A stretch of DNA of 64,000 nt, taken from contig SJCO01000001.1 of assembly GCA_005217565.1 (NCBI GenBank), positions 870,724-934,723 of the forward strand, in the 5' to 3' direction. The notes beneath the pieces are model-generated. The model searched no databases. It was not told where the DNA came from and saw only the letters and a program-made list of their open reading frames with translations. Shown here piece by piece: positions 8,287 to 17,435 of this stretch (its first letter is position 1; each line of letters starts with the position of its first letter). Origin of the DNA: Puteibacter caeruleilacunae. GTDB lineage: Bacteria > Bacteroidota > Bacteroidia > Bacteroidales > Prolixibacteraceae. The position numbers were made by a program, and so were the translations under genes.

Positions 8287-9261
8287 ATGGAGAAAGATAT
8301 TGAAAATATAATAGGTAAGTGTCTTAGTAAAAATGCCAATCAAAAGGAGATTGATTATATCAATTCCTGGAGAAAGGAATCAGAGGATAATGAAGAGGAG
8401 TTCAGACAATATGAGAAGATCTGGACCTCTCATGATGGCAGTTTTACTGATATAGACTATGAAAAAGCCTACCAGAATACTTTGGTGAAATTATCGTTGC
8501 AACATCAAAGTCCTGCTAAAAAGTGGCTACTAACACTACAACGAGTGGCTGCAATTTTACTTATCCCATTGGTGATTTGGACAATCTATGACTTTACAAA
8601 AGAGGATACGAAAGAGGTGGCATTTGAAATTGCATCTTCAGGAAAACAATTATCGGAGTGTATACTTCCTGATGGATCGAAAGTGTGGTTAAATTCTGAT
8701 TCTAAAATAAAATACTCTACAAAAGGTGACCATGGAGAGCGAAGGGTAGAGCTCAATGGAGAAGCATACTTCGATGTAGCTAAAGATAAGGAAAGAGCCT
8801 TTGTTGTTCGTCATCAAAATAATCGTGTCAAAGTATTTGGTACTCGTTTCAATGTAAATACCAATAATAATGATCATCTCGAAGTAACGCTTGAAGAGGG
8901 AAGTATCGGTTTATTCAATAAAAAGAGAGTGAATAATATGATCATGGTTAAGCCTGGATATCATGTGGTGATTACCCATGAGGGACAGCTTGTTTCTAAA
9001 GAGAAGCTAGATACTTATGCTGTTACTTCATGGCGCGATGGCAAGTATGTGTTCAAAGATGAACCATTAGAAAATATAGCTAGGAAGATCGAGCGATTGT
9101 ATGATGTGGAAGTCATTTTCAAAGATGAAAGCTTAAGAAATTATCGTTATCGCGGTGTGCTTGAATTTGATAACTCAGTATTCCATGCACTAAAGGTTTT
9201 AAAATATAGTTCAGAAGTGAATTATGAAATGCATGGACGAAAAGTATATCTCTATAAATAG
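8287..9261 (+). CDS. FecR-type anti-sigma factor
   Basis: The 324-residue protein has a short cytoplasmic N-terminus (1-78) that should bind the sigma factor, one membrane segment (about 80-102, WLLTLQRVAAILLIPLVIW), a periplasmic FecR domain (about 110-210, with LPDGSKVWLNSDSKIKY and GEAYFDVAKD) and a C-terminal DUF4974-type domain (about 250-322) that contacts the STN domain of the receptor. It begins 68 bp after the sigma gene and precedes a SusC homologue with an STN domain, so signal, transducer and sigma factor form one set. Nothing unusual in length. Confidence 0.93.
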   Translation: MEKDIENIIGKCLSKNANQKEIDYINSWRKESEDNEEEFRQYEKIWTSHDGSFTDIDYEKAYQNTLVKLSLQHQSPAKKWLLTLQRVAAILLIPLVIWTIYDFTKEDTKEVAFEIASSGKQLSECILPDGSKVWLNSDSKIKYSTKGDHGERRVELNGEAYFDVAKDKERAFVVRHQNNRVKVFGTRFNVNTNNNDHLEVTLEEGSIGLFNKKRVNNMIMVKPGYHVVITHEGQLVSKEKLDTYAVTSWRDGKYVFKDEPLENIARKIERLYDVEVIFKDESLRNYRYRGVLEFDNSVFHALKVLKYSSEVNYEMHGRKVYLYK

Positions 9262-9327
9262 TATTCACCAAATAGAAAGCCTATGTAAATAAGGAAAAAT
9301 CTTAAACCAAACTCATTAAAAAAAAGA

Positions 9328-9417
9328 GAGCTAAACACTGCGAATGTTCAGCTCACTTAAATGGTTAATCGAACTGCGAATTCGATAAACCTTAATTACT
9401 CAATGCGAATCAAGTAA
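9328..9417 (+). promoter_or_regulatory. susC leader with three hairpins sharing a TGCGAA loop
   Basis: Three stem-loops lie in tandem before the susC start codon at 9430. Hairpin 1 is 9328-9354 (GAGCTAAACA / TGTTCAGCTC, loop CTGCGAA). Hairpin 2 is 9363-9391 (GGTTAATCGAA / TTCGATAAACC, loop CTGCGAA). Hairpin 3 is 9396-9417 (TTACT / AGTAA, apical ATGCGAAT). Stems differ in sequence while the loop is kept, which suggests that the loop is the conserved element, for example a binding site for a small RNA or RNA-binding protein acting on the susC mRNA. Confidence 0.6.
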
Positions 9418-9429
9418 CAATACAAAGTT

Positions 9430-12400
9430 ATGAAAAAAAATGAATTTACAGACGATCTCTGTAGGGGTCGCCTTCATGTAATCTTGCGTGTCATGAAATT
9501 AACAACAATCTTTATTCTTTTCGGATTGATAAGCGTCGCTGCAAATACCTACTCGCAGTCGGCCAAGTTATCTCTGAAGATGAAGAATGTAACTCTGTCT
9601 CAGGTGTTTGATCAGATAGAGAAACAATCAGAGTTTAACATCTTTTACAAGAAGGGTGTTATCGATGAGACTCAGAAAATCTCAATGGATTTTAAGGATC
9701 TTTCTATCGAGGAAGTGCTAAAACGTCTTTTAGATGAAAAGAGTATCAATTATATGGTTATTGATCGTGATATTGTTCTGACAAAGGCAAAGATGATCGC
9801 TAGTAACCAAGAGAAGAAAATATCAGGAACTGTAACTGATAGTGATGGAGAACCTCTTCCAGGGGTATCGGTTGTAGTAGAAGGTACAACAGTTGGTATA
9901 ACTACCGATTTTGATGGTAAGTACTCACTTAACCTTCCAGCCAACGCATCAAAAGTGCTTTTCTCATTTGTTGGGATGAAAACACAAACAGTTGAGGTTG
10001 GAAGCCAGAGTGTGATCAATATCGTTATGGTAGAAGATGCCATCGGGATGGAGGAAGTAGTCGTTGTGGCTTACGGAACAATGAAGAAGGAAAACCTTAC
10101 TGGAGCCGTGGATCAAGTGTCAAGTGTTGAGCTTGAAAGTCGTCCTATCAAGGATGTAGGTCAGGGACTTAAAGGTATTATTCCTAACCTAAATATTACA
10201 GAGTCGTCAGGTGCACCTAATGCATCGGCAAGTTTCAATATTCGTGGATTTACAGGTTTCGATAGTAATCAAAATCCTAGTAGTGGAAGTCCGCTTATTT
10301 TAATTGATGGTGTTGCACAGGATATCAATCAGATTAACCCAGAAGATGTTGCAAGTATTTCAGTATTGAAAGATGCTGCATCGGCTGCTATTTATGGTTC
10401 ACGTGCACCACATGGAGTGATTTTGGTCACTACAAAATCAGGTAAGCAGGGAAAAATGAATATCAGCATTGCATCGAATGTTTCATTTTCTGAGGTTGTT
10501 GGATTACCTGATGGTGTTACTTCTGTCGAGTTTGCTCAAGCTTGGAATGATGCTTTTTTGAATGCTCGTAAGGGGTTGTATTACAGTGATGAAACGATTC
10601 AAAAGATGCAGGAATATATTGATGGTAAACGTACTGATGGTGCTGCCATTGATCCAGGAGCAGGAAGATGGGGAGCCTATGGTGACTTCCAATATGGTAA
10701 TACAGATTGGCAGAAAGAGGCTTATCGTGACTGGCAAGTAAACCAAAAGCATACTATTAGTTTTAGTGGTGGCATGAAGGATAACAAACTCAACTACTAT
10801 GCGAGTTTGGGATGGAGTCAGAATCAGGGGATTATGCATAAGATGCTGACTGATAAGTATGATCGTTACAATACAACACTTAAACTTACGTCTCAAATTA
10901 ACGAATGGTTAAGTCTTTCGTTAAACAATAGGTATTCAAGACGAGTGACAAATCGTCCTGGATATAATCCTTATAATGCTGCTAATCCAGGTAGTGATTA
11001 TTATTTTACCGAGTTCGTAGGTGGTCGTACATGGCCTGTTGTTCCATTTTACAATCCTGATGGAAATATGGTGTATAGTAATCCTGTGTTTAGAGCATTA
11101 GCTGGGGGAAATTACAAGGATTATATAGATGATTTTTGGACAACAGCAGCTGCAGATTTAACACCTATTAAAGGTTTAAAAATTCATGGAGCATATACCT
11201 GGAATATTCACTCTCGTGATTTCACCAAAGTGAATAAGAGTATCACTCCTATTACTGATTGGGTTGATGAGAATGGGAAGCATTGGTATCATGAATGGAA
11301 ATATGCGCAGCATCCTAATAGTGTTGTACAACGCTTTTATAAAGATACATACCATCAAATTGATTTGTTTGCAACCTATGATTTTAATATTGAGAATCAT
11401 AACTTCTCAATATTGGCTGGTTACAATGAGGAAGAGAAAAAATACAAGCAATTGTATGCACTAAAAAAAGAATTGATTACAGAAGATGTAGGCTCGATTA
11501 GTACTGCAATTGGTGAAAGTCCTACGGTTGATGACGCGATGAGCGAATGGGCAACACGTGGTTACTTTGGTCGAATCAAGTATAACTATAAAGAGAAATA
11601 CTTAGTTGAAGTTAACGGAAGATATGATGCTTCTTCTCGTTTCCCTGAAAACACACGTTGGGATTTCTTCCCTTCAGTTTCTGTTGGATATAACGTAGCC
11701 AAAGAGGATTTTTGGAATATCGACCAGGTGAGTACATTTAAGGTTCGTGGATCGTGGGGAAAATTAGGAAACCAGAATGTTTCTAATTATCCATATTTGC
11801 CAACAATGGGAATTACTGCAAAAACAGGAAATGTAATTGGTGGATCAAGAGTTCCTGCTGTTAGAATGCCTGGTTTGGTGAGTACAGATATCACTTGGGA
11901 GAAACCAAGTACCATCGACGTTGGATTTGATTTATCAGCGTTTAATAGTCGTTTGAATATCACCTATGATTGGTATCAGCGACGCATTGCTGATATGATT
12001 GGAAAAGCAGAGCAGTTACCAACTGTACTAGGAACTTCAGCACCAAAAAGAAATGATGCAGAAGCTGAAACAAGAGGATGGGAACTATCTGTTGGTTGGA
12101 AAGATCAAGCCGACTTAGCTGGTAGTCCGTTGAACTGGAGTGCGCGAGTTGTTGTGTCTGACTACATCGGTTATATGACCAAGTATGAGAACAAAACTGT
12201 TAGTTGGAGCGGTACCTGGACAAAAGGAGAACGTTTTGGCGATATCTACGGTTACGAGGTTGAGAAAGTAGCTCAAAGCAGTAGTGATTTTACCAATGCT
12301 CCTTCACATCACCGTTTACATAGTGATTACTGGTTCCCTGGTGACCTTGTTTATAAGGATCTTGATGGTAACGGTATGGTTGATGGTGGAACAAGTGCAT

Positions 12401-12933
12401 GGTATAATCATGGTGATCTAAAAGTGTTAGGTAATACTTCTCCTCGATATACTTACGGAATTACACTTTCGGCCGATTGGAAAGGTTTTGACGTCAGAAC
12501 TAATTTCGAAGGAGTAGGTAAGCAAGATCGTTGGTTTAGTGGTCTATACTACCAGGGAATTTCCGGAAGTATGTGGAGTTCTACCGTTATGAAGCATAGT
12601 ATGGATTACTGGAGAGCTGATAACACCGATGCGTTCTTCCCTCGTCCTTATATGTCGAGCGAAAGTGGTAAAAAGTATAAAACTAACAGTCGCCATATCA
12701 CCAATGCTGCTTATTTGAGATTTAAGACGTTACAGCTAGGATACAACATTCCTAAACGTACATTGAAAAGAATTGGCTTAAGTAAGTTAAGACTGTATAC
12801 TACCATTGAGAATGTTGGTATGATCATCAATAAATCACATGTTAAAATTGATCCTTTATTGATATTAAATGGTAATGGTAGGACCTATCCTCCACAGCGT
12901 ACATTCTCATTTGGAGTTAATTTAACGTTCTAA
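9430..12933 (+). CDS. SusC-like TonB-dependent receptor with STN domain
   Basis: A 1167-residue outer membrane protein. After a long N-terminal signal segment (cleavage near residue 43, TYSQ) come an STN domain (about 48-118, VFDQIEKQSEFNIFYKKG), a carboxypeptidase-like beta domain (about 128-205, ISGTVTDSDGEPLPGV), the TonB plug (about 210-335, ending SISVLKDAASAAIYGSRAPHGVILVTTK) and the 22-strand barrel ending FSFGVNLTF. It should import a large oligomer together with the SusD protein 17 bp downstream, and signal through the STN domain to the FecR encoded upstream. The surrounding phosphoesterases suggest that the imported ligand carries phosphate esters. The leader contains three hairpins. 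Confidence 0.95.
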   Translation: MKKNEFTDDLCRGRLHVILRVMKLTTIFILFGLISVAANTYSQSAKLSLKMKNVTLSQVFDQIEKQSEFNIFYKKGVIDETQKISMDFKDLSIEEVLKRLLDEKSINYMVIDRDIVLTKAKMIASNQEKKISGTVTDSDGEPLPGVSVVVEGTTVGITTDFDGKYSLNLPANASKVLFSFVGMKTQTVEVGSQSVINIVMVEDAIGMEEVVVVAYGTMKKENLTGAVDQVSSVELESRPIKDVGQGLKGIIPNLNITESSGAPNASASFNIRGFTGFDSNQNPSSGSPLILIDGVAQDINQINPEDVASISVLKDAASAAIYGSRAPHGVILVTTKSGKQGKMNISIASNVSFSEVVGLPDGVTSVEFAQAWNDAFLNARKGLYYSDETIQKMQEYIDGKRTDGAAIDPGAGRWGAYGDFQYGNTDWQKEAYRDWQVNQKHTISFSGGMKDNKLNYYASLGWSQNQGIMHKMLTDKYDRYNTTLKLTSQINEWLSLSLNNRYSRRVTNRPGYNPYNAANPGSDYYFTEFVGGRTWPVVPFYNPDGNMVYSNPVFRALAGGNYKDYIDDFWTTAAADLTPIKGLKIHGAYTWNIHSRDFTKVNKSITPITDWVDENGKHWYHEWKYAQHPNSVVQRFYKDTYHQIDLFATYDFNIENHNFSILAGYNEEEKKYKQLYALKKELITEDVGSISTAIGESPTVDDAMSEWATRGYFGRIKYNYKEKYLVEVNGRYDASSRFPENTRWDFFPSVSVGYNVAKEDFWNIDQVSTFKVRGSWGKLGNQNVSNYPYLPTMGITAKTGNVIGGSRVPAVRMPGLVSTDITWEKPSTIDVGFDLSAFNSRLNITYDWYQRRIADMIGKAEQLPTVLGTSAPKRNDAEAETRGWELSVGWKDQADLAGSPLNWSARVVVSDYIGYMTKYENKTVSWSGTWTKGERFGDIYGYEVEKVAQSSSDFTNAPSHHRLHSDYWFPGDLVYKDLDGNGMVDGGTSAWYNHGDLKVLGNTSPRYTYGITLSADWKGFDVRTNFEGVGKQDRWFSGLYYQGISGSMWSSTVMKHSMDYWRADNTDAFFPRPYMSSESGKKYKTNSRHITNAAYLRFKTLQLGYNIPKRTLKRIGLSKLRLYTTIENVGMIINKSHVKIDPLLILNGNGRTYPPQRTFSFGVNLTF

Positions 12934-12950
12934 CCTAAAAAGAAAGAGAC

Positions 12951-14783
12951 ATGAAATATATGAATAGAATATTACTGTTGGTCTTCGTTCTTACAACTTT
13001 CTACAGTTGCGATGAGGACTTTCTCGAAAGATATCCTTTGGATGCTATTTCTGATGCAGCATATTGGAATACTGAAAAGGATTTGCAGAACTATGTGAAC
13101 GGTTTATACGATATCTTGCCATCAAAAAGGGGATATTCTCCTAAATATGATTGGGAAAATGGAACGGATAATATCATTGGTGATGATCGTGGTATTACGA
13201 TGTTGCATGGTAACCTTTGGAGAACTTCATCTGATGCTCCACAGAATAGTAGCACATGGAATGGCGCTTATTCAAACCTTAGAAAGATTAACTATTTCCT
13301 TGAGCAGAAAGAGAAAGCTGGAGAGGATGTTGTTAATTCGATCAATGGTAAACACTTTGTTGGTGAGGCATTGTTTTTCCGTGCATGGGTGAACTTTGGT
13401 TTATTGAGGTATTTCGGGACAGTTCCTTACGTGGCGGAGACCTATACTACTGATTCAGAGGAGTTGTATAACCCTCAAGTGTCGCGTGATGTATTGGCCG
13501 GAAAGATCATAGAGGATTTAAATACCGCTATTGAGAAGTTAAGCTGGCGAGGAGAAGGTCCAGCTAAAGTATCGGGTCGAATTAACAAAGAAGCAGCGTT
13601 AGGATTGAAAGCTAGAGTTGCATTGTTTGAAGGAACCTGGGAGTATTATCACAATAAGGCTAACACTCCATTTAAGGTGAGTGGTAAAGACGGTTCTGCA
13701 TTCTTAAATGATGTGGTAAGTGCCGGAGATCAACTGATCGCAAAGCTTGGAACTTCGATCTATACAAAAGATTACAATTCATTGTTCAATCAGGATAGCT
13801 ATTCAAGTATTGATGAAGCATTGATGTATCGTCACTACTTACCGAATGATGGTATTGGTCACCGTTGGTGGAACTACACTGGTGGTGGCGGTGGTGCCAT
13901 CGGTTTGACTAAATCTTTGATTGATGATTATTTGATGGCTGATGGTACTCCAATCGAGCTAAGTGGCGACTATAAAGGAGATGATCTTTTGGCAGATGTT
14001 GTTGATGGTCGTGATCCTCGATTAGCTCAGACAATTTATCATCCAGGCTTAGGTTCAATTGGTTCAATATGTGGAAGAGATTATGCAGCAACTGCTCCTG
14101 GTATCATTGCTTCAATTGCTTACTATAAGTGCTCAACTGGTTACTTTGCTTATAAAGGTGTTGCTCCACAGGATGCACAATATGCAGGAGGACCTGCTGG
14201 TCAGGGATTAATCCTAATGCGCTATGCTGAAACATTACTTGCTTATGCAGAGGCTAAAGCTATTTTGGGAACACTTACTCAAGGTGATTTGGATAAAACA
14301 GTTAATGTATTGCGTGATCGTGTAAGCATGACCCACATGAATCTTGTAGCCGTTAATGGATGGAGTGGAGCCTATCAGAAACGATATGCAACAGAAAGCA
14401 ATATCATTAATGAGATCAGAAGAGAGCGTCGTGTGGAGTTAGCTTTAGAAGGACTGCGTTACGATGATCTTCGTCGTTGGGCTGCCTTAGGTCAATTAAA
14501 AGGTTGGGTGCCACGAGGTGCAAAAGCACAACAATTCCTTGATTATGCTGCTTCACCTGAAGGTGAGGCTGTTGGATATGATAAACTAACAGCTGGTTCG
14601 ATTAAGGTGGATTCTGAAGGGTATATATTACCAATTGGACATCGTTCGGATTTCCAGGACGGAGGTACCGGATTTGACTTTGATCCGAAGAAAGATTACC
14701 TAAATGGTATTCCTAAGGCTCAGATTACTCTCTATAAGGAAAAGGGTAATGTTGACTTAACTCAGAATCCTGGGTGGAATTAA
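12951..14783 (+). CDS. SusD/RagB-like glycan-binding lipoprotein
   Basis: The 610-residue protein is a lipoprotein (lipobox FYSC, Cys20) starting with the SusD signature CDEDFLERYPLDAISDAAYW. The N-terminal SusD-like and C-terminal RagB/SusD regions are both present, with the conserved helix NEIRRERRVELALEGLRYDDLRRW near residue 485-508 and the C-terminal GIPKAQITL/NPGW motif. SusD proteins cap the SusC barrel at the cell surface and capture the ligand. It follows susC by 17 bp and overlaps the region of the small lipoprotein gene start, so the three are one transcript. Length is somewhat above average for the family. Confidence 0.95.
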   Translation: MKYMNRILLLVFVLTTFYSCDEDFLERYPLDAISDAAYWNTEKDLQNYVNGLYDILPSKRGYSPKYDWENGTDNIIGDDRGITMLHGNLWRTSSDAPQNSSTWNGAYSNLRKINYFLEQKEKAGEDVVNSINGKHFVGEALFFRAWVNFGLLRYFGTVPYVAETYTTDSEELYNPQVSRDVLAGKIIEDLNTAIEKLSWRGEGPAKVSGRINKEAALGLKARVALFEGTWEYYHNKANTPFKVSGKDGSAFLNDVVSAGDQLIAKLGTSIYTKDYNSLFNQDSYSSIDEALMYRHYLPNDGIGHRWWNYTGGGGGAIGLTKSLIDDYLMADGTPIELSGDYKGDDLLADVVDGRDPRLAQTIYHPGLGSIGSICGRDYAATAPGIIASIAYYKCSTGYFAYKGVAPQDAQYAGGPAGQGLILMRYAETLLAYAEAKAILGTLTQGDLDKTVNVLRDRVSMTHMNLVAVNGWSGAYQKRYATESNIINEIRRERRVELALEGLRYDDLRRWAALGQLKGWVPRGAKAQQFLDYAASPEGEAVGYDKLTAGSIKVDSEGYILPIGHRSDFQDGGTGFDFDPKKDYLNGIPKAQITLYKEKGNVDLTQNPGWN

Positions 14784-14809
14784 TAAGTAAAAACGATAAA
14801 ATGACGATT

Positions 14810-15232
14810 ATGAAAAAACTAATCATATTATTCGTGTTGGCAGTAGTTGCTTTTTCGTGCGATCAGCGCGTTGATCTTGATGAGGGACAATGGGGAACTC
14901 ATGCTGATGTTACTAGTGGAATCTTTCTTTTCCAATGGAAACTAGGGGATGTAGAACTTGCGGAAGGTGACGTTGAAGGTGCTAAACGTGAGAGTGTAAC
15001 CGATGATAGCTCTGTTGATGTGGAAGCGCTAACAGTAACAACGACGGTGAAAGCTGGAACTGACCTTACTAAAGTAGCTTGCTATATCTATCATGATGGG
15101 GAAAAAGTTGAGCCTTTAAATGGGGCTCCAGTACCTGGAGTAATTTCAGATTATTCGGCGAAAGAGTTCAAGTATCGTGTGTTTTCAGCCGATGGAAAAA
15201 CTAAAGACTGGACACTGAAAATTGTGGAATAG
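14810..15232 (+). CDS. Small surface lipoprotein in the SusE position, unknown function
   Basis: I chose the ATG at 14810 because it gives a normal lipoprotein signal peptide (MKKLIILFVLAVVAFSC, Cys17); ATGs at 14801 and 14774 are alternatives. The 140-residue product has no catalytic motif. The C-terminal half (about 85-140) resembles a small beta-sandwich: SAKEFKYRVFSADGKTKDW followed by TLKIVE is typical of the DUF5018-like or cadherin-like modules of Bacteroidota surface lipoproteins. Position directly after SusD is where SusE/SusF-type surface glycan-binding proteins are normally encoded, so a binding role for the same ligand is inferred. A terminator follows 57 bp later. Confidence 0.75.
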   Translation: MKKLIILFVLAVVAFSCDQRVDLDEGQWGTHADVTSGIFLFQWKLGDVELAEGDVEGAKRESVTDDSSVDVEALTVTTTVKAGTDLTKVACYIYHDGEKVEPLNGAPVPGVISDYSAKEFKYRVFSADGKTKDWTLKIVE

Positions 15233-15288
15233 GTTTCATTAATAATCAATAGCTTGATTATTGTTAGTTAATACCCTTGAAATAAGGA

Positions 15289-15320
15289 ACAAAGTCCTGC
15301 ATTAGTTTGCAGGGCTTTGT
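15289..15320 (+). terminator. Terminator after the susCD operon
   Basis: ACAAAGTCCTGCA at 15289-15301 pairs with TGCAGGGCTTTGT at 15308-15320, interrupted by one mismatch, followed by GTAATTT. The flanks (CCTTGAAATAAGG before, TTTAAGG after) are shared with the hairpin at 19223-19248. Confidence 0.75.
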
Positions 15321-15371
15321 GTAATTTAAGGAAGTTTTGGAATTGGATCTTGAGATTAAAATAAATATAAG

Positions 15372-16385
15372 ATGAAGAATTTGTATGTATTGCTCATTGG
15401 GGTGTTATTGTTGGCAAGTTGTGCCAGTAATAGTAACAATGAAGATGCCGAGCAATCGGTTACCGAGTTAAAGGTGATGACGTGGAATATCTGGGGGAAA
15501 CTTAACCTGGAACCCAAGTATAGCATTAATGGTAAAACGGCTCGCAAGCGTGTGATTGAAATTATCAAAGAAAGCAAAGCGGATATTATTACCATGACGG
15601 AGACCTATGGCTCGGCCAAAGATATTGCAGAGGCTTTGGGTTTTCATTACTACACTCCGGCTGCTGATGCTAACTTGACGATTTTTAGTCGATACCCATT
15701 GGCCTCTTCGGGTAATCTCGAAAATATTTCTTCTTTCTCGTTTATTCAGGCACTGGTAAATCTGCCTAACAATAAGCAAGTAAAAGTCTTCAATATATGG
15801 CTTACCAGTGGTGGAAGGCACATTGTCGCAATTAAAGACGAAAAACTATCAGATGAAGATTTCAATAAGGGTGATGAAAATAGACACAAGCATCTTCATG
15901 AGCTATTAAATCATAACGATTTTAAAAATAGTATGCTTGCTAAAAATGAAGTTCCAGTTATTGTCGCGGGTGATTTTAACTGTGTATCGCATCTTGATTA
16001 TACAACAGATACCAAGAAAAAGGGCTTAAACTACTCCAGGGTATTAGATTGTCAAACTTCAAAAGCCATGGCAAAAGCAGGCTTTACCGATTCTTACCGA
16101 TATATGCATCCTGATGTAACGGAGAAAACACTAGGGCATACATGGACTACTGTCGGATTGGGCTATACTTATAAATCAGGTGAAGGTTTTGTGCCGGTTG
16201 AAAAGAATCCTCGTCCGCAATACCAGGATCCGTATGCACGAATTGATTTTATCTACTGTGCCGGTAATGGTATTAAACCTGTTGATTCGAGAACAATATT
16301 GCATCATTCATCTAATCAGGAAAGAAGTTTCCCTGAATTTCCATCTGATCATGGTGCTGTTATTTCTACGTTCTCTATTCATTAA
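15372..16385 (+). CDS. Endonuclease/exonuclease/phosphatase family lipoprotein (EEP 2), one catalytic His replaced
   Basis: A 337-residue lipoprotein (lipobox LASC, Cys17) paralogous to EEP 1. It keeps Asn39 (TWNIWG), Glu77 (MTETYG), Asp201/Asn203 (AGDFNCVSHLDY) and the C-terminal SDH (Asp326-His327). However, the position of the catalytic His in EEP 1 (TWLHYL, His133) reads IWLTSGG here, with Thr145; a His five residues later (His150) might compensate. Compared with EEP 1 it has an insertion (about 150-185) and a longer segment before the last motif (YTYKSGEGFVPVEKNPRP). It is the first gene of a run of three close genes (28 and 17 bp gaps) with a metallophosphoesterase and a GH172 enzyme. 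Substrate unknown. Confidence 0.88.
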   Translation: MKNLYVLLIGVLLLASCASNSNNEDAEQSVTELKVMTWNIWGKLNLEPKYSINGKTARKRVIEIIKESKADIITMTETYGSAKDIAEALGFHYYTPAADANLTIFSRYPLASSGNLENISSFSFIQALVNLPNNKQVKVFNIWLTSGGRHIVAIKDEKLSDEDFNKGDENRHKHLHELLNHNDFKNSMLAKNEVPVIVAGDFNCVSHLDYTTDTKKKGLNYSRVLDCQTSKAMAKAGFTDSYRYMHPDVTEKTLGHTWTTVGLGYTYKSGEGFVPVEKNPRPQYQDPYARIDFIYCAGNGIKPVDSRTILHHSSNQERSFPEFPSDHGAVISTFSIH

Positions 16386-16413
16386 CGATAATTTGCTATG
16401 ATGTAATCAATCG

Positions 16414-17418
16414 ATGAAAAGAAGAGATTTTATAAAATATACATCTACCTTTTGTGGTGGAATGTTGCTTGTCGGAAGTTCTGGTTGTAATACTAAGAAT
16501 AGAGAATCGGTTAAGTTTAGTTTTTCAAGCGATATACATAAAGGTACCGTTCCTGATGCTAATGAACGATTGTCTTCGTACTTGAAAAAAGTTGAGCAAC
16601 TCAATTTGGATTTTATGATTGATTTGGGTGACTTTTGTCTTGTGAGTCCAGAGAACCGAACCTTTGTTGATTTATGGAAAGCCTCTCCAATAGAGAAATA
16701 TAATGTCCTTGGTAATCACGATATGGATTATGGTGATAAGGAGGATTTTATGGCTATGGTGGGGATGGACAAACGATATTATTCTTTTGATAAAGGGGGT
16801 GTTCACTTCATTGTTCTCGATCCAAATAATCTATATGTGGATGGAGAATATATTCCTTATGCTAATGCAAATTTTTATCGTTCACCTTCGGAAAGAGCTT
16901 TTATCGATCCACCACAATTAAAATGGTTAAAAGAGGATTTAAAGCAAACAGAAAAGCATAGTATTGTCTTTTCACATCAGAGTTTTGAAAATCCTAAAGC
17001 CTGTCAAAATCAAAAAGTGGTAAGAGATATTTTTGAAGAAGCCAATAGAGAAGCTGGTTTTAATAAGGTTATAGCTGCTTTTAGTGGGCATAATCATACC
17101 GATTATGCAAACGAAATTAATGGTATACACTATGTGCAGATTAATAGTATGACGGCTTCTTACGTTGGATCAAAGTACCGATGTACGACAAGATATTCTA
17201 AAGAGATTAATGAGAAGTATCCTGGTATAATGGATTCTTGTCCGTATACCGACGCTCTATTTGCTATTGTTACAATTGAGGATGGTAAGCTAATGATTGA
17301 AGGTGTAGAAAGTACTTTTGTACAACCAGGACCTGAAGCTGTAGGATTAACTGATGGTACCGTACATGGTTTACCTCTGGCAGCCAAAATATCTGATAGA
17401 GTTCTTGTATATCAATAA
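16414..17418 (+). CDS. Secreted metallophosphoesterase (MPE 1)
   Basis: A 334-residue calcineurin-like phosphoesterase with an N-terminal export signal containing RRDFIK (Tat-like) and a possible lipobox SSGC (Cys25). All metal motifs are present: Asp40-Ile-His42, Gly72-Asp73, GNHD (Asn101-His102), FSHQ (His188) and GHNH (His226, His228). The protein is closely similar throughout to the product at 19447 (shared GNHDMD, KRYYSFDKGGVHFIVLDPNN, SHQSFENPKAC motifs), so the two arose by duplication. It lies 28 bp after EEP 2 and 17 bp before the GH172 gene. The family removes phosphate from mono- or diesters; in this setting a periplasmic step after phosphodiester cleavage is a plausible role. Confidence 0.9.
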   Translation: MKRRDFIKYTSTFCGGMLLVGSSGCNTKNRESVKFSFSSDIHKGTVPDANERLSSYLKKVEQLNLDFMIDLGDFCLVSPENRTFVDLWKASPIEKYNVLGNHDMDYGDKEDFMAMVGMDKRYYSFDKGGVHFIVLDPNNLYVDGEYIPYANANFYRSPSERAFIDPPQLKWLKEDLKQTEKHSIVFSHQSFENPKACQNQKVVRDIFEEANREAGFNKVIAAFSGHNHTDYANEINGIHYVQINSMTASYVGSKYRCTTRYSKEINEKYPGIMDSCPYTDALFAIVTIEDGKLMIEGVESTFVQPGPEAVGLTDGTVHGLPLAAKISDRVLVYQ

Positions 17419-17435
17419 TTAAATGTAAACATAGA

